Source: WLMZ01 sp037140375 (GTDB taxonomy: Bacteria > Actinomycetota > Acidimicrobiia > Acidimicrobiales > Ilumatobacteraceae). Taken from it: a stretch of 64,000 nucleotides of DNA. Below are positions 41,010 through 49,844 of the stretch, in pieces. Under the pieces are notes generated by a model. It did no database searches. It saw only the letters and a list, made by a program, of their open reading frames with translations, and had not been told where the DNA came from. How positions within the stretch are numbered: the stretch's first letter is position 1; each line of letters starts with the position of its first letter. The stretch spans positions 1 to 64,000 of the forward strand of contig JBAXER010000002.1 of the NCBI GenBank assembly GCA_037140375.1, in the 5' to 3' direction. The position numbers were made by a program, and so were the translations under genes.

Positions 41010-42668
41010 TTACATCATGCCGCCCATGCCACCCATGCCACCCATGCCGCCCATGCCACCGGCGCCGCCGCCGCCTGGCATTGCGAACTTCTTCTCTGGC
41101 TTGTCGGCCACGAGACATTCGGTGGTCAAGACGAGCGCTGCGATTGACGCAGCGTTCTGCAATGCAGCGCGGGTCACCTTGGCTGGGTCGATAATGCCAG
41201 CCTTGACAAGGTCGGTCATTTCGCCGGTGGCGGCGTTGAGACCCATGTTGCCTTCGGCTGACTCAACCTGCTGCACCACGACTGCGCCCTGTAGGCCAGC
41301 GTTGTCAGCGATCGTGCTGAGTGGCGCAATGAGCGACTCCCAAACGATCTTTGCACCAGTGGCCTCGTCGCCCTCGAGCGACGCAACAACCTTGGCAACT
41401 GCGGCACGGGTACGAACCAGAGCCACACCGCCGCCGGCAACAACGCCTTCTTCGATGGCTGCGCGAGTTGCAGACACAGCATCTTCGATGCGGTGCTTCT
41501 TCTCTTTGAGCTCAACTTCGGTTGCGGCGCCGACCTTGATGACTGCAACACCGCCGGCCAACTTGGCCAAGCGCTCCTGCAACTTCTCACGGTCCCAATC
41601 GCTGTCGGTGTTGTCGATCTCAGCCTTGATCTGGTTGACGCGGCCCTTCACATCTTCGTGGTCGCCAGCACCATCAACGATGGTGGTGTTGTCCTTGGTG
41701 ATGATGACGCGCTTGGCACGGCCGAACAGATCCATGGTCACGTTCTCGAGCTTGAGGCCGACCTCTTCGCTGATGACCTGACCACCGGTGAGCACTGCCA
41801 TGTCCTGCAACATCGCCTTGCGACGATCGCCAAAGCCAGGGGCCTTGACTGCTGCTGAGTTGAAGGTGCCGCGGATCTTGTTGACGACCAACGTGGCGAG
41901 TGCTTCGCCTTCGATGTCTTCAGCAATGATCAACAACGCACGACCGGTCTTCATCACAGCTTCGAGAGCTGGGAGCATGACCTGCACCGAGCTGATTTTG
42001 CCGCTGGTGATGAGGATGTACGGATCTTCGAGCACTGCTTCTTGACGCTCAGCGTCGGTCACGAAGTATGGCGACAAGTAGCCCTTGTCGAACTGCATGC
42101 CCTCGGTGAACTCGAGCTCGGTGCCAAAGGTGTTGCTTTCCTCGACCGTTACGACGCCGTCTTTGCCGACCTTGTCGATTGCATTGGCGATGACTTCGCC
42201 GATTGAGGCATCAGCAGCCGAGATGGTGGCAACAGCGGCGATATCGCCCTTGTCGTCGACCTCTTTGGCCTGACCCTTGATCGACTCGACCGCTGCGGCA
42301 ACTGCCTTCTCGATGCCCTTCTTGAGGCCCATCGGGTTGGCGCCGGCTGCGACGTTGCGCATGCCCTGATGAACCATTGCCTGCGCCAACACCGTTGCGG
42401 TGGTGGTGCCGTCACCGGCTACATCGTTGGTCTTGGTGGCGACTTCTTTCACCAACTGAGCGCCCATGTTCTCGAAAGGATCGTCGAGTTCGACTTCCTT
42501 TGCGATGGACACGCCGTCGTTGGTGATGGTTGGTGCGCCGAACTTCTTGTCGAGAACGACGTTGCGACCCTTTGGCCCAAGCGTGACCTTGACCGTATTG
42601 GCCAATTTGTCTACGCCGGCTTCGAGTGCGCGACGCGCCTCTTCGTCAAATTTGAGAATCTTGGCCAT
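41010..42668 (-). CDS. groEL: Chaperonin GroEL
   Basis: This 552-residue 60-kDa chaperonin subunit begins MAKILKFDEEARRALEAGVD and has GPKGRNVVLDKKFGAP, DGTTTATVLAQA for ATP binding, the apical domain, and the C-terminal GGM repeat ending in MGGMM. It forms the double-ring folding chamber with GroES. It is the second gene of the groES-groEL unit, 12 bases after groES, under the CIRCE element at 43045. A GC-rich hairpin follows at 40918-40947. Confidence 0.98.
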   Translation of the reverse strand: MAKILKFDEEARRALEAGVDKLANTVKVTLGPKGRNVVLDKKFGAPTITNDGVSIAKEVELDDPFENMGAQLVKEVATKTNDVAGDGTTTATVLAQAMVHQGMRNVAAGANPMGLKKGIEKAVAAAVESIKGQAKEVDDKGDIAAVATISAADASIGEVIANAIDKVGKDGVVTVEESNTFGTELEFTEGMQFDKGYLSPYFVTDAERQEAVLEDPYILITSGKISSVQVMLPALEAVMKTGRALLIIAEDIEGEALATLVVNKIRGTFNSAAVKAPGFGDRRKAMLQDMAVLTGGQVISEEVGLKLENVTMDLFGRAKRVIITKDNTTIVDGAGDHEDVKGRVNQIKAEIDNTDSDWDREKLQERLAKLAGGVAVIKVGAATEVELKEKKHRIEDAVSATRAAIEEGVVAGGGVALVRTRAAVAKVVASLEGDEATGAKIVWESLIAPLSTIADNAGLQGAVVVQQVESAEGNMGLNAATGEMTDLVKAGIIDPAKVTRAALQNAASIAALVLTTECLVADKPEKKFAMPGGGGAGGMGGMGGMGGMGGMM

Positions 42669-42680
42669 GGGGCTAGTGCC

Positions 42681-42974
42681 TCACTTACCGACGATTGCGA
42701 GGACGTCACGGCTGGTAAGGATGAGGTAATCCACACCTTCGAGCGTGACTTCTGTTCCGCCGTACTTGCTGTACAAAACGGTGTCGCCGACTTTGACGTC
42801 GAGTGCAGCATGTGCACCCTTGTCGTCACTCCAGCGGCCAGGTCCAACAGCGAGCACGGTGCCCTGCTGTGGCTTTTCCTTGGCGGTGTCGGGGATAACG
42901 AGGCCCGATGCTGTGGTGAGCTCGGCTTCGTTGGGCTTGACCACAATGCGGTCGTCCAGCGGCTTGAGATTCAT
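42681..42974 (-). CDS. groES: Co-chaperonin GroES
   Basis: This 97-residue co-chaperonin starts MNLKPLDDRIVVKPNEAE and has the mobile loop region TASGLVIPDTAKEKPQQG and the VLYSKYGGTEVTLEGVDYLIL core. It caps GroEL. It is first in the unit, with about 70 bases of 5' leader between the CIRCE element and the ATG. Regulation by HrcA is expected from the perfect CIRCE; hrcA itself is not in the window. Confidence 0.98.
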   Translation of the reverse strand: MNLKPLDDRIVVKPNEAELTTASGLVIPDTAKEKPQQGTVLAVGPGRWSDDKGAHAALDVKVGDTVLYSKYGGTEVTLEGVDYLILTSRDVLAIVGK

Positions 42975-43044
42975 GAGAGAACGCTCCAGGTTTGTTGAGA
43001 CGTGTTGTCTGGCAGGGCCGAGTGTGGCGGCTGCCGCACGGGCA

Positions 43045-43071
43045 TTAGCACTCGACGAGTGCGAGTGCTAA
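43045..43071 (-). promoter_or_regulatory. CIRCE operator (HrcA binding site)
   Basis: The sequence is a perfect TTAGCACTC-N9-GAGTGCTAA, the canonical CIRCE element, 70 bases before groES. It should be bound by the HrcA repressor, giving heat-shock control of groES-groEL. Confidence 0.95.
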
Positions 43072-43100
43072 TGGTAGGGCCTCACCTACGGCGTTAGCAA
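43071..43100 (-). promoter_or_regulatory. Candidate groESL promoter
   Basis: On the minus strand TTGCTA (43100-43095) and TACCAT (43076-43071) are 18 bases apart, directly upstream of and abutting CIRCE. The -35 lies inside the last codons of maf. HrcA bound at CIRCE would block initiation from here. Confidence 0.4.
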
Positions 43101-43691
43101 CCGCAGCAGCGAAACACCCACCTCAGCGAGCAACTGCTCGAGCAGGCTCAGGGGCAGACCGATCACATTGGTCACGCTTCCCTGCACGGAATCAACAAAC
43201 ACCGCTGCGGCACCCTGAATGCCATATGCCCCAGCCTTGCCATGAGGCTCGCCCGTTGCCACATACCAACGCAGCCACTGGTCGTCGCTGGCCTTCATGG
43301 TCACCAACGACGTATTGACCTCGGCGGCCACACGACCCTGATAGCAAATGGCTACGCCGGTATGCACCTGATGGGTCCGGCCGGCGAGCAATCCGAGCAT
43401 GCGCAGCGCGTCGGCGTCGTCGACCGGCTTAGCCAGGATCATTCCGTCGAGATCAACCGTGGTGTCGGCGGCAATCACGACAACGTTCTCACCAGTGTCA
43501 TCACCCACCACCGCAGCGAGGGCTTTTTCGATGGCCAACCGGCGCACGTATGACACTGGGTCCTCACCCGGATGCTCGGTTTCGTCGATGTCGGTGGGCC
43601 TGACCTCAAATGACATGCCGATTTGGGCCAGCAATTCGCTTCGGCGCGGCGATGCCGACGCCAGTACAACCCGTATCGAATCGTTACTCAT
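43086..43691 (-). CDS. maf: Maf-family nucleotide pyrophosphatase
   Basis: This 201-residue protein has the Maf signature VLASASPRRSELLAQIG at its N-terminus, the conserved TDIDET and ADTTVDLDGMILAKP segments and GKAGAYGIQGAAAVFV. Maf proteins hydrolyse canonical or modified nucleoside triphosphates (house-cleaning; dTTP/UTP or m7GTP types) and have been linked to septum control. ATG 43691 overlaps the dus stop by ATGA. It is the last gene of the long tsaE-to-maf chain; the groES promoter begins in its 3' end. Confidence 0.93.
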   Translation of the reverse strand: MSNDSIRVVLASASPRRSELLAQIGMSFEVRPTDIDETEHPGEDPVSYVRRLAIEKALAAVVGDDTGENVVVIAADTTVDLDGMILAKPVDDADALRMLGLLAGRTHQVHTGVAICYQGRVAAEVNTSLVTMKASDDQWLRWYVATGEPHGKAGAYGIQGAAAVFVDSVQGSVTNVIGLPLSLLEQLLAEVGVSLLRLLTP

Positions 43692-44818
43692 CCGCCGCTG
43701 AGCGCCATCACATGTCCGTCGTCGGGCGGGGTCGCGTCGTCGAGGTCGTCGAGGTAGCCCTCGGGCAGAATCACCCGAATGGGTCCGTTGGTGTGGCCAC
43801 GTCGGATGCGCTCGCCGCCGGGCACAACCACCAAGGTGGGGTCGAGCGCGGCAATGAGGTGATCGAGCTCGGCAATCGAGTTGATCTTGCTGAAGTTGCC
43901 ACGCGCCTCGCCGCCCACTGGGTAACCCGTGAGGTACCACGAGGTGTGCTTGCGGAAGTCGCGCACCGCATGGTCTTCGCCAAGATGCTCGGCGAGAAGC
44001 CGACAATGGTCGGCCATCTGCTGACCAACGAAACCAAGCGGTGGCGATTCGGGCACGGGTTCGCCGTTGAACGCAGCCACGAGATGGCCGAACAACCACG
44101 GCCGGCCGAGGCAGCCGCGGCCGATGACCACGCCGTCGCAGTTGGTGTGCTCAACCATCTTGAGCGCATCGGCGGCTTCCCAGATATCGCCGTTGCCGAG
44201 CACCGGGATACCGGTGACTGCTGCCTTGAGCTCGGCGATGGCATCCCAGTTGGCAGTGCCGGCGTAGTGCTGCTGGGCGGTGCGCGCATGCAACGCAATG
44301 GCCGCCACACCTTCTTCTTCGGCAATCTGGCCCGTGCGGATAAACGTGAGCAGCTCGTCGTGAATGCCCATACGGAACTTGGCCGTGACCGGAATGCCGT
44401 AGGGCGATGCGCCGGTGACCACGGCGCGCAAGATGGCGCGCAACAAGTTGGGCTTCACCGGCACTGCGGCGCCGCCGCCGCGACGAGTGACCTTTTGGGC
44501 GGGGCACCCGAAGTTGAGGTCGATGTGATCAACGCGATCTTGCGAACACAACAGACGAACGGCCTCGCCGATGATGGCGGGATCGCTGCCATAGATCTGC
44601 AGACTTCGCGGCGATTCGTGAGCGCCGAAGGTGGCCATGCGCGCTGTCTTTGCGTTGCCATGAACCAGAGCGGTGGCCATCACCATTTCATTGACATAGA
44701 TGAGGTCGGGCGCAAAGCGTCGACACATCGTGCGGAACGGCGCGTTGGTGACACCAGCCATCGGTGCAAGCACAACGGGGGGCCAGACCTGATACGGGCC
44801 GAGCTGCAGCGGTTTCAC
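43688..44818 (-). CDS. dus: tRNA-dihydrouridine synthase (DusB/Nifr3 type)
   Basis: This 376-residue FMN TIM-barrel enzyme reduces uridine to dihydrouridine in tRNA. APMAGVTNAPFR at the N-terminus, NEMV, then HIDLNFGCPAQKVTRRGGGAA with the catalytic Cys, KFRMGIHD and HARTAQQHY follow the Dus pattern. The start is GTG at 44818, overlapping the upstream methyltransferase stop as GTGA. It is coupled at both ends, to the rlmL-like gene and maf. Confidence 0.93.
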   Translation of the reverse strand: MKPLQLGPYQVWPPVVLAPMAGVTNAPFRTMCRRFAPDLIYVNEMVMATALVHGNAKTARMATFGAHESPRSLQIYGSDPAIIGEAVRLLCSQDRVDHIDLNFGCPAQKVTRRGGGAAVPVKPNLLRAILRAVVTGASPYGIPVTAKFRMGIHDELLTFIRTGQIAEEEGVAAIALHARTAQQHYAGTANWDAIAELKAAVTGIPVLGNGDIWEAADALKMVEHTNCDGVVIGRGCLGRPWLFGHLVAAFNGEPVPESPPLGFVGQQMADHCRLLAEHLGEDHAVRDFRKHTSWYLTGYPVGGEARGNFSKINSIAELDHLIAALDPTLVVVPGGERIRRGHTNGPIRVILPEGYLDDLDDATPPDDGHVMALSGG

Positions 44819-45912
44819 CCCGAAAACGCTACCCGCGCGAACTGCACAGCAAGGCCACCGTTGCTGGTGGCGAGGGTGTCGTCGAACTCACGCTTGAACG
44901 ACGGCAGGCTTGAGGTGGGCGCAACCACCGCGAGTCGTTCGGCTTTGCCGAGCTCAAGGTAGAGGGCGCGTTGGTTGGCCGCACTGAGGCGCTCGCCATA
45001 CGGAGGATTCGTGACTACTGCAAGGCCGGCGCCGCCCGTTGGACCGCTGAAAAGCTTGGTTGCATCGCCAACCTCGAACACGATGTCGTCAAGCACACCG
45101 GCGCGCTCGGCGTTGGCTTGAGCCTTGGCGATCATGTCGCCCTTGAGATCTCGCGCCACATACTTTTTCTTCAGCGGGCCACGCACATCGGCGTCGGATG
45201 CGGCCAGCAACTTCGACCACTGCGCCGGGTCTACCGGCATCCAGTTCTCGAAAGCGAACGAGCGATTACGTCCGGCCGGCATGCGACGCGCCATCTGCGC
45301 AGCCTCGATCATGATGGTGCCAGCGCCACAACACGGATCGGTGAGCACACCTTTATGTGTTGACGCACCGCTCCATTGCAACAACGCAGCAGCAAGAGTC
45401 TCGCGAATAGGGGCCGGGCCGGATTCGGTGCGCCACCCGCGTTGATACAGCGGATCGCCAGTGGCATCGATGCTCACGGTGCAGATATTTCGCGACATCC
45501 GAACATGCAACGTGTGTACGCCGCCTTCGTACTCGTATGCAGGGTCATACGAACGACGCACCACCGCACGCACTCGCTCTTCGATAGCACCGGTGTGGTT
45601 CAAACGTGACGCTGAAGCCGACACGCTGATGTTGAGTGCGCAGCGCTTCGGAAGCCACTCGTGAAACGGAATCTCTTTGAGGCCGGCCTGCAGATCGCCG
45701 AAGCCACTGGCCTCGAAGCGACCAATGCGGATCAAGATTCTGGTGGCAGTGCGCAGATGCAAGTGAGCAAGCATCAACTGCGACCACGTGATCGAGGCCG
45801 TGAGCCCGCCGACTCCGAGGTCGACGACCTTCAAGTCGAGACGCGCCATTTCTGCTGCGGTGACCTGCTCGAGGCCAGGTGCTGTGACGATGTACGCGGC
45901 AAGTCGACTCAT
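44815..45912 (-). CDS. THUMP-domain RNA N2-guanine methyltransferase (RlmL-N-like)
   Basis: This 365-residue protein combines an N-terminal ferredoxin-like/THUMP RNA-binding region with a Rossmann methyltransferase. The latter shows LTDPCCGAGTIMIEAA for SAM binding and the catalytic NPPY in VVTNPPYGERL. This is the layout of the first half of RlmL (23S rRNA m2G2445) and of TrmN/Trm14 enzymes; the exact RNA target is uncertain. ATG 45912 is chosen because it overlaps the tsaD stop (ATGA). It sits between tsaD and dus in the RNA-modification chain. Confidence 0.88.
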   Translation of the reverse strand: MSRLAAYIVTAPGLEQVTAAEMARLDLKVVDLGVGGLTASITWSQLMLAHLHLRTATRILIRIGRFEASGFGDLQAGLKEIPFHEWLPKRCALNISVSASASRLNHTGAIEERVRAVVRRSYDPAYEYEGGVHTLHVRMSRNICTVSIDATGDPLYQRGWRTESGPAPIRETLAAALLQWSGASTHKGVLTDPCCGAGTIMIEAAQMARRMPAGRNRSFAFENWMPVDPAQWSKLLAASDADVRGPLKKKYVARDLKGDMIAKAQANAERAGVLDDIVFEVGDATKLFSGPTGGAGLAVVTNPPYGERLSAANQRALYLELGKAERLAVVAPTSSLPSFKREFDDTLATSNGGLAVQFARVAFSG

Positions 45913-46934
45913 GGGGTGTACGACTGTACCAGCGGTAACCGCAGGCCCGGATAAGCACCGCAGTCGAGCGACGTGGGTCCGTCGCTCTTCAGGCGATACC
46001 AACCAGCCGCGGCGATCATCGCTGCGTTGTCGGTACACATCGCCCGACTCGGCACAAACGCTTGAATGCCGTCTTCGTCGCACGCAGTTGCCCAACGCTG
46101 CCGCAGCAGCGAGTTGGCGGCAACACCGCCGCCAAGCACCAGTCCCTTGGCCCCAACTTCGCGAGCCGCACGGCGAGCCTTTGCCACAAGCGAATCGACC
46201 ACGGCCGTCTGGAACGACGCGGCGATATCGGCGGTGACCGAATCGGGGTGCTTGCGCACATGATTCATCACTGCGGTCTTCAACCCGCTGAAGCTGAAGT
46301 TGAGCGAGTCAGGAATCGCTCGCGGAAACGCCACAGCTGTGGGGTCGCCGTACTGAGCTTCTCGATCGATCGCTGGCCCGCCGGGATAGCCGAGACCCAA
46401 GAATCGAGCGACCTTGTCGAAGGCTTCGCCAGCGGCGTCGTCGATGGTTTCACCGAGCAAGCGGTACTGGCCGTGCGCGCTCATCTCGATGAGCATCGTG
46501 TGCCCACCCGAAACGAGCAGCACCACGAGCGGCAACTCAAGCGACGGATCTTCGAGCAGCCCGGCGTACAGGTGTGCTTCGAGATGGTTTACCCCAACGA
46601 ACGGCACATCCCACACCAACGCCAACGCCTTCGCCGCCGCGACCCCAACCAACAGCGCGCCGATGAGACCGGGACCCACCGTTGCTGCCACCGCATCAAT
46701 GCGGGTATCGGCAACGCCCGACTCTTCGATGGCCTGAGCGATGACCGGAGCAATCAACTCAACGTGAGCCCGACTTGCGATCTCAGGAACAACGCCACCG
46801 AAGGGAACATGCTGTTCGATCGAAGTATTGATGACGCTGCTCAGCACATCGCTGCCGCCCATCACCACTGAGGCAGCGGTCTCATCGCAGCTCGTCTCGA
46901 GGCCCAAAACCACTGTTGACTCGTCGACGGTCAT
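45909..46934 (-). CDS. tsaD: tRNA threonylcarbamoyladenosine synthase subunit TsaD
   Basis: TsaD transfers the threonylcarbamoyl group to A37 of ANN-decoding tRNAs. The 341-residue ASKHA-fold protein starts near VVLGLETSCDETAASVV and has the metal-binding HxxxH in NHLEAHLYAG, LVSGGHTML, GEAFDKVARFLGLGYPGGP and a C-terminal VLGGGVAANSLLR. ATG 46934 has GAGGAG upstream and overlaps the rimI stop by ATGA; open frame continues upstream through rimI only. TsaB and TsaE are encoded two and three genes upstream. Confidence 0.96.
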   Translation of the reverse strand: MTVDESTVVLGLETSCDETAASVVMGGSDVLSSVINTSIEQHVPFGGVVPEIASRAHVELIAPVIAQAIEESGVADTRIDAVAATVGPGLIGALLVGVAAAKALALVWDVPFVGVNHLEAHLYAGLLEDPSLELPLVVLLVSGGHTMLIEMSAHGQYRLLGETIDDAAGEAFDKVARFLGLGYPGGPAIDREAQYGDPTAVAFPRAIPDSLNFSFSGLKTAVMNHVRKHPDSVTADIAASFQTAVVDSLVAKARRAAREVGAKGLVLGGGVAANSLLRQRWATACDEDGIQAFVPSRAMCTDNAAMIAAAGWYRLKSDGPTSLDCGAYPGLRLPLVQSYTP

Positions 46935-47491
46935 GACTCTCCTCGGATCTCGGCCACATCGGGACACAGCAAGCGGAGCCGCGCCGCGTACTCGGGCGAA
47001 TCGATGTTGTGGCACCACATCACGATTGCGTCTTCTGAGTTCTCGTAGTACCTCGGACGAACCCCGGCCGGCTCAAATCCAAACAGGTGATAAAGCCCCT
47101 GCGCCGCCACGTTGCTGATGCGCACCTCAAGCGTGAGCCCGGTGCAACCCTTTCGGCGCGCTTGCCAGGCAAGGTCGGCGAGCAGATGACGAGCAATACC
47201 GCTGCGTCGGCGTTTTGGATCGGTAGCGATGTTGGTGATGTGCGCTTCTTCGAGCACCAACATCATCCCGGCATACCCCATCAGTTCGCCGCCGCGGTAA
47301 CCCACTGTGTAATACCGCTGGCCCTGCTTGGCGAGTTCGATCTCGTTGAGAAACACGTTGATCGACCACGGCTGCGGGTACACCTGGTGCTCGATCACCT
47401 GAATCGCGGTGAAGTCACGACGACGCATCGGCAAGATCTCAAGACCGCGTGCCGGTACGTCTCGATGCAACAGGCGCGACAGCACACTCAT
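46931..47491 (-). CDS. rimI: Ribosomal protein S18 alanine N-acetyltransferase (RimI-like GNAT)
   Basis: This 186-residue GNAT acetyltransferase has the acetyl-CoA pyrophosphate loop ATDPKRRRSGIARHLL and the C-terminal NVAAQGLYHLFGFEPAGVRPRYY typical of RimI. RimI acetylates the N-terminus of ribosomal protein S18, and in bacteria the gene commonly lies between tsaB and tsaD, as here. It overlaps tsaB and tsaD by 4 bases each. The N-terminus is about 20 residues longer than usual. Confidence 0.92.
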   Translation of the reverse strand: MSVLSRLLHRDVPARGLEILPMRRRDFTAIQVIEHQVYPQPWSINVFLNEIELAKQGQRYYTVGYRGGELMGYAGMMLVLEEAHITNIATDPKRRRSGIARHLLADLAWQARRKGCTGLTLEVRISNVAAQGLYHLFGFEPAGVRPRYYENSEDAIVMWCHNIDSPEYAARLRLLCPDVAEIRGES

Positions 47492-48180
47492 CGTGTGGTC
47501 CAGTTGATTTGAGCATCGGGCGCGCGCAGATACATCGGTTGAACCGACTCAAGGTTGGCTGCACCGGCTTGGCCAACATCGGCGCGCAACGCACGTGCTC
47601 TGGCCAAATGAACAAGCGGCGCCGCCGACGGATGAGCGAGGTCGGCAACCTCGATCGAGGCATCAAGTTGATCGCGATACCGATGGGCGCCGTCGCCAAC
47701 CGCAAGAACGTTTTGCCCACGCGCCATCACATCGGCGTTGAAGTCTTCGACGCTGCACGCAATCGGCTCGCTCACCCGTTGCACCCCACCGGGCGAAGGA
47801 AGGTAGAAGGCGTAAAACACTTCGCCCTTGCGCGCATCGATGAGGCTGGCAATGACCTTCGAGGTGTGCCGCAACGGAAACGCCAACAGGTCGAGCGACG
47901 AGATGCCTACGAGCGGCACATCGAGCGCTTGGGCCATGGTCTTCGCGGTAGCAATACCCACGCGCATACCGGTGAACAGTCCCGGACCAATATCGACACC
48001 AACTGCACCAATCTGGGCGATGGCAATACCCGCCTGGCGGCACACGAACTCGATGGCCGGAGCCAGCACTTCAGCGTGACGGCGGCCCTGCATGATCTCG
48101 ACGAGGCCAATCACGCCGTCGTCGCCGCCGAGCGCCACGCTGACTACCTGAGTGGCCGTTTCGATTCCGAGCGTGATCAC
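47488..48180 (-). CDS. tsaB: tRNA threonylcarbamoyladenosine complex dimerisation subunit TsaB
   Basis: This 230-residue inactive ASKHA paralogue bridges TsaD and TsaE in t6A synthesis. It starts VITLGIETATQVVSVAL and has VGVDIGPGLFTGMRVGIATAK and a DARKGEVFYAFY segment typical of TsaB. I place the start at GTG 48180, which overlaps the tsaE stop as GTGA; an in-frame ATG at 48192 is the alternative. The C-terminus is coupled to rimI. Confidence 0.93.
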   Translation of the reverse strand: MITLGIETATQVVSVALGGDDGVIGLVEIMQGRRHAEVLAPAIEFVCRQAGIAIAQIGAVGVDIGPGLFTGMRVGIATAKTMAQALDVPLVGISSLDLLAFPLRHTSKVIASLIDARKGEVFYAFYLPSPGGVQRVSEPIACSVEDFNADVMARGQNVLAVGDGAHRYRDQLDASIEVADLAHPSAAPLVHLARARALRADVGQAGAANLESVQPMYLRAPDAQINWTTR

Positions 48181-48695
48181 GACACAGTCCATTCTTCGAC
48201 GGCGGCTTCGAGTCGTTCCCAGCGCGGCAGCCAACGCTTATCGCTCGAGGTGATGCAGATCTCGCGTTGGTCGACATCGACATCTGACCCATCTGACGCA
48301 TCTGACCCATCGAGGGGGTCATCGGCGAGGCGAAGTTCGATGTGTAAGTGGGGTCCGAGATCAACCACATCGCCCCACTCGACGAGCACGATGGCGTCGT
48401 CCTCGAGCAATTCGGCAAGCGCCAGATCGTCGACTTCGGCGGTGTGCTCGAGGCGATACAGATCGGCGTGATGCAGCGTTGTTGAGCCGCCGGTGTAGCT
48501 GTGCACCAACGTATAGGTGGGCGATGTCACGGGCTCATGAATGCCCAACTCGCGCGCAAACCCTTGGGCGAATGCCGTCTTGCCGGCGCCCATCTGACCC
48601 GCCAACACAATCAGGTCTCCGGCACGCGCCAACGTGGCCACGCCTGCGGCGATCGCCCGCGTTTGTTCAGCAGAGTGAGAAACCAACTCAATCAT
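48177..48695 (-). CDS. tsaE: tRNA threonylcarbamoyladenosine ATPase TsaE
   Basis: This 172-residue P-loop ATPase drives t6A complex turnover. Walker A GQMGAGKT is at residues 33-40, with SPTYTLVHSY and LYRLEH as switch regions and VLVEWGD as the conserved Trp/Glu segment. An Asp/Ser-rich stretch (DDPLDGSDASDGSDVDVD) near residue 130 comes from a 9-bp tandem repeat and is not part of the family core. It is first of the seven-gene coupled chain running to maf and lies 24 bases after alr. Confidence 0.94.
   Translation of the reverse strand: MIELVSHSAEQTRAIAAGVATLARAGDLIVLAGQMGAGKTAFAQGFARELGIHEPVTSPTYTLVHSYTGGSTTLHHADLYRLEHTAEVDDLALAELLEDDAIVLVEWGDVVDLGPHLHIELRLADDPLDGSDASDGSDVDVDQREICITSSDKRWLPRWERLEAAVEEWTVS
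48281..48307. repeat. Three 9-bp tandem repeats within tsaE
   Basis: CATCTGACC, CATCTGACG and CATCTGACC follow one another and are followed by a partial CATC. The unit length keeps frame and encodes repeated Asp-Gly/Ala-Ser in TsaE. Confidence 0.85.
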
Positions 48696-48719
48696 TGGGG
48701 TGCAACCTCTTGCGAGAGT

Positions 48720-49844
48720 TCATGGGTAGTGACGTTCGATCCGCTGGCTGATGCCACACAGAATTTCGTAGGCAATTGTGCCAAGGCGAGCCGCCCACTC
48801 CTCAGCCCTGATCTCGCCGGACAGTGCCTCGTGAGTCTGACGGCCGATCAGCACCACTTCGTCGCCCAGCGATACCGCGTCGTTACCGCAATCAACCATC
48901 AACTGGTCCATCGTCACGACGCCAACGATTCGACGTCGAACGCCACCGATCAGCACCTCGCCGCCAACATCAAACAATCGGCGGGGCACACCATCGGCAT
49001 ATCCGAGAGGCACCGTGGCAACGTTTGTTGCTTCTGTGAATACATGGCGAAGGCCATAGCTGATGCCCTCGCCAGCAGCCACCCTCTTCACAAAGCTCAC
49101 CTTCGCTCGCAACGACAACGCTGGCCGCAACTCGGCGCACAACGCTGCCACTCCCGGGCCGGGTTCTGCGCCGTACATCGCAATTCCAAGTCGCACCAAC
49201 CCGCAGCGAGACGCAGCGATACCAAGTGCCCCCGCCGAGTTGGCCAGATGAACCAGCGGCGGTTCGTGGCCAGCAGCTACGAGCGTGTCGACCACTTCGT
49301 TGAACAGCGCGATCTGGCGGTCATTCGATGCAGCATCAGGCTGGTCAGCCATTGCAAGGTGGGTGAAGACCCCCTGCAGTTCAAGCTGCGGGTGTGTAGC
49401 GATTGCATCGGCGAGTTCGACAGCGTGCTCGGGTGCCGCACCCACACGATGCATCCCGGTATCGATCTTCAGGTGCACCGGATAATCGGCTTGCCCCGCT
49501 CTCGCCGCAGCTTGGGCCAACGCCTCAATCGACTCGCCGCAATACACAGTGGGCGTGAGTTGATGCGAGACCACGAGATCGAACTCTTCCGAGGGCGACT
49601 GGCTCAAGATCAAGATCGGAGCCGTCAGACCCGCAGCGCGAAGTTCGACGCCCTCGGACACCAGCGCCACACAGAGTCCCTCAGCACCGGCGCTCAGCGC
49701 CGCGCGTGCCACCGGCACGGCGCCGTGGCCGTAGGCGTCGGCCTTCACCACGGCCCACACAGCAGACGGCGCGACGACCTCACGAATCAGGCGAACATTG
49801 TGCGCGATGGCATCGAGGTTCACCTCGGCCCATGCCCACCTCAT
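48720..49844 (-). CDS. alr: Alanine racemase
   Basis: Alr makes D-alanine for peptidoglycan. The 374-residue PLP enzyme has the Schiff-base Lys34 in AVVKADAYGHG, HLKIDTGMHRVG, the catalytic Tyr region GISYGLRHV, and VPLGYADGVPR with a C-terminal VTMDQLMVD. ATG 49844 overlaps the nnr stop by ATGA; open frame upstream is only nnr. Cell-wall precursor supply thus shares a transcript with metabolite repair and, downstream, t6A genes. Confidence 0.95.
   Translation of the reverse strand: MRWAWAEVNLDAIAHNVRLIREVVAPSAVWAVVKADAYGHGAVPVARAALSAGAEGLCVALVSEGVELRAAGLTAPILILSQSPSEEFDLVVSHQLTPTVYCGESIEALAQAAARAGQADYPVHLKIDTGMHRVGAAPEHAVELADAIATHPQLELQGVFTHLAMADQPDAASNDRQIALFNEVVDTLVAAGHEPPLVHLANSAGALGIAASRCGLVRLGIAMYGAEPGPGVAALCAELRPALSLRAKVSFVKRVAAGEGISYGLRHVFTEATNVATVPLGYADGVPRRLFDVGGEVLIGGVRRRIVGVVTMDQLMVDCGNDAVSLGDEVVLIGRQTHEALSGEIRAEEWAARLGTIAYEILCGISQRIERHYP

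Noticed and set aside
43610..44962. A 450-codon plus-strand frame opposite dus
   Set aside because: Antisense shadow of a well-supported dihydrouridine synthase.
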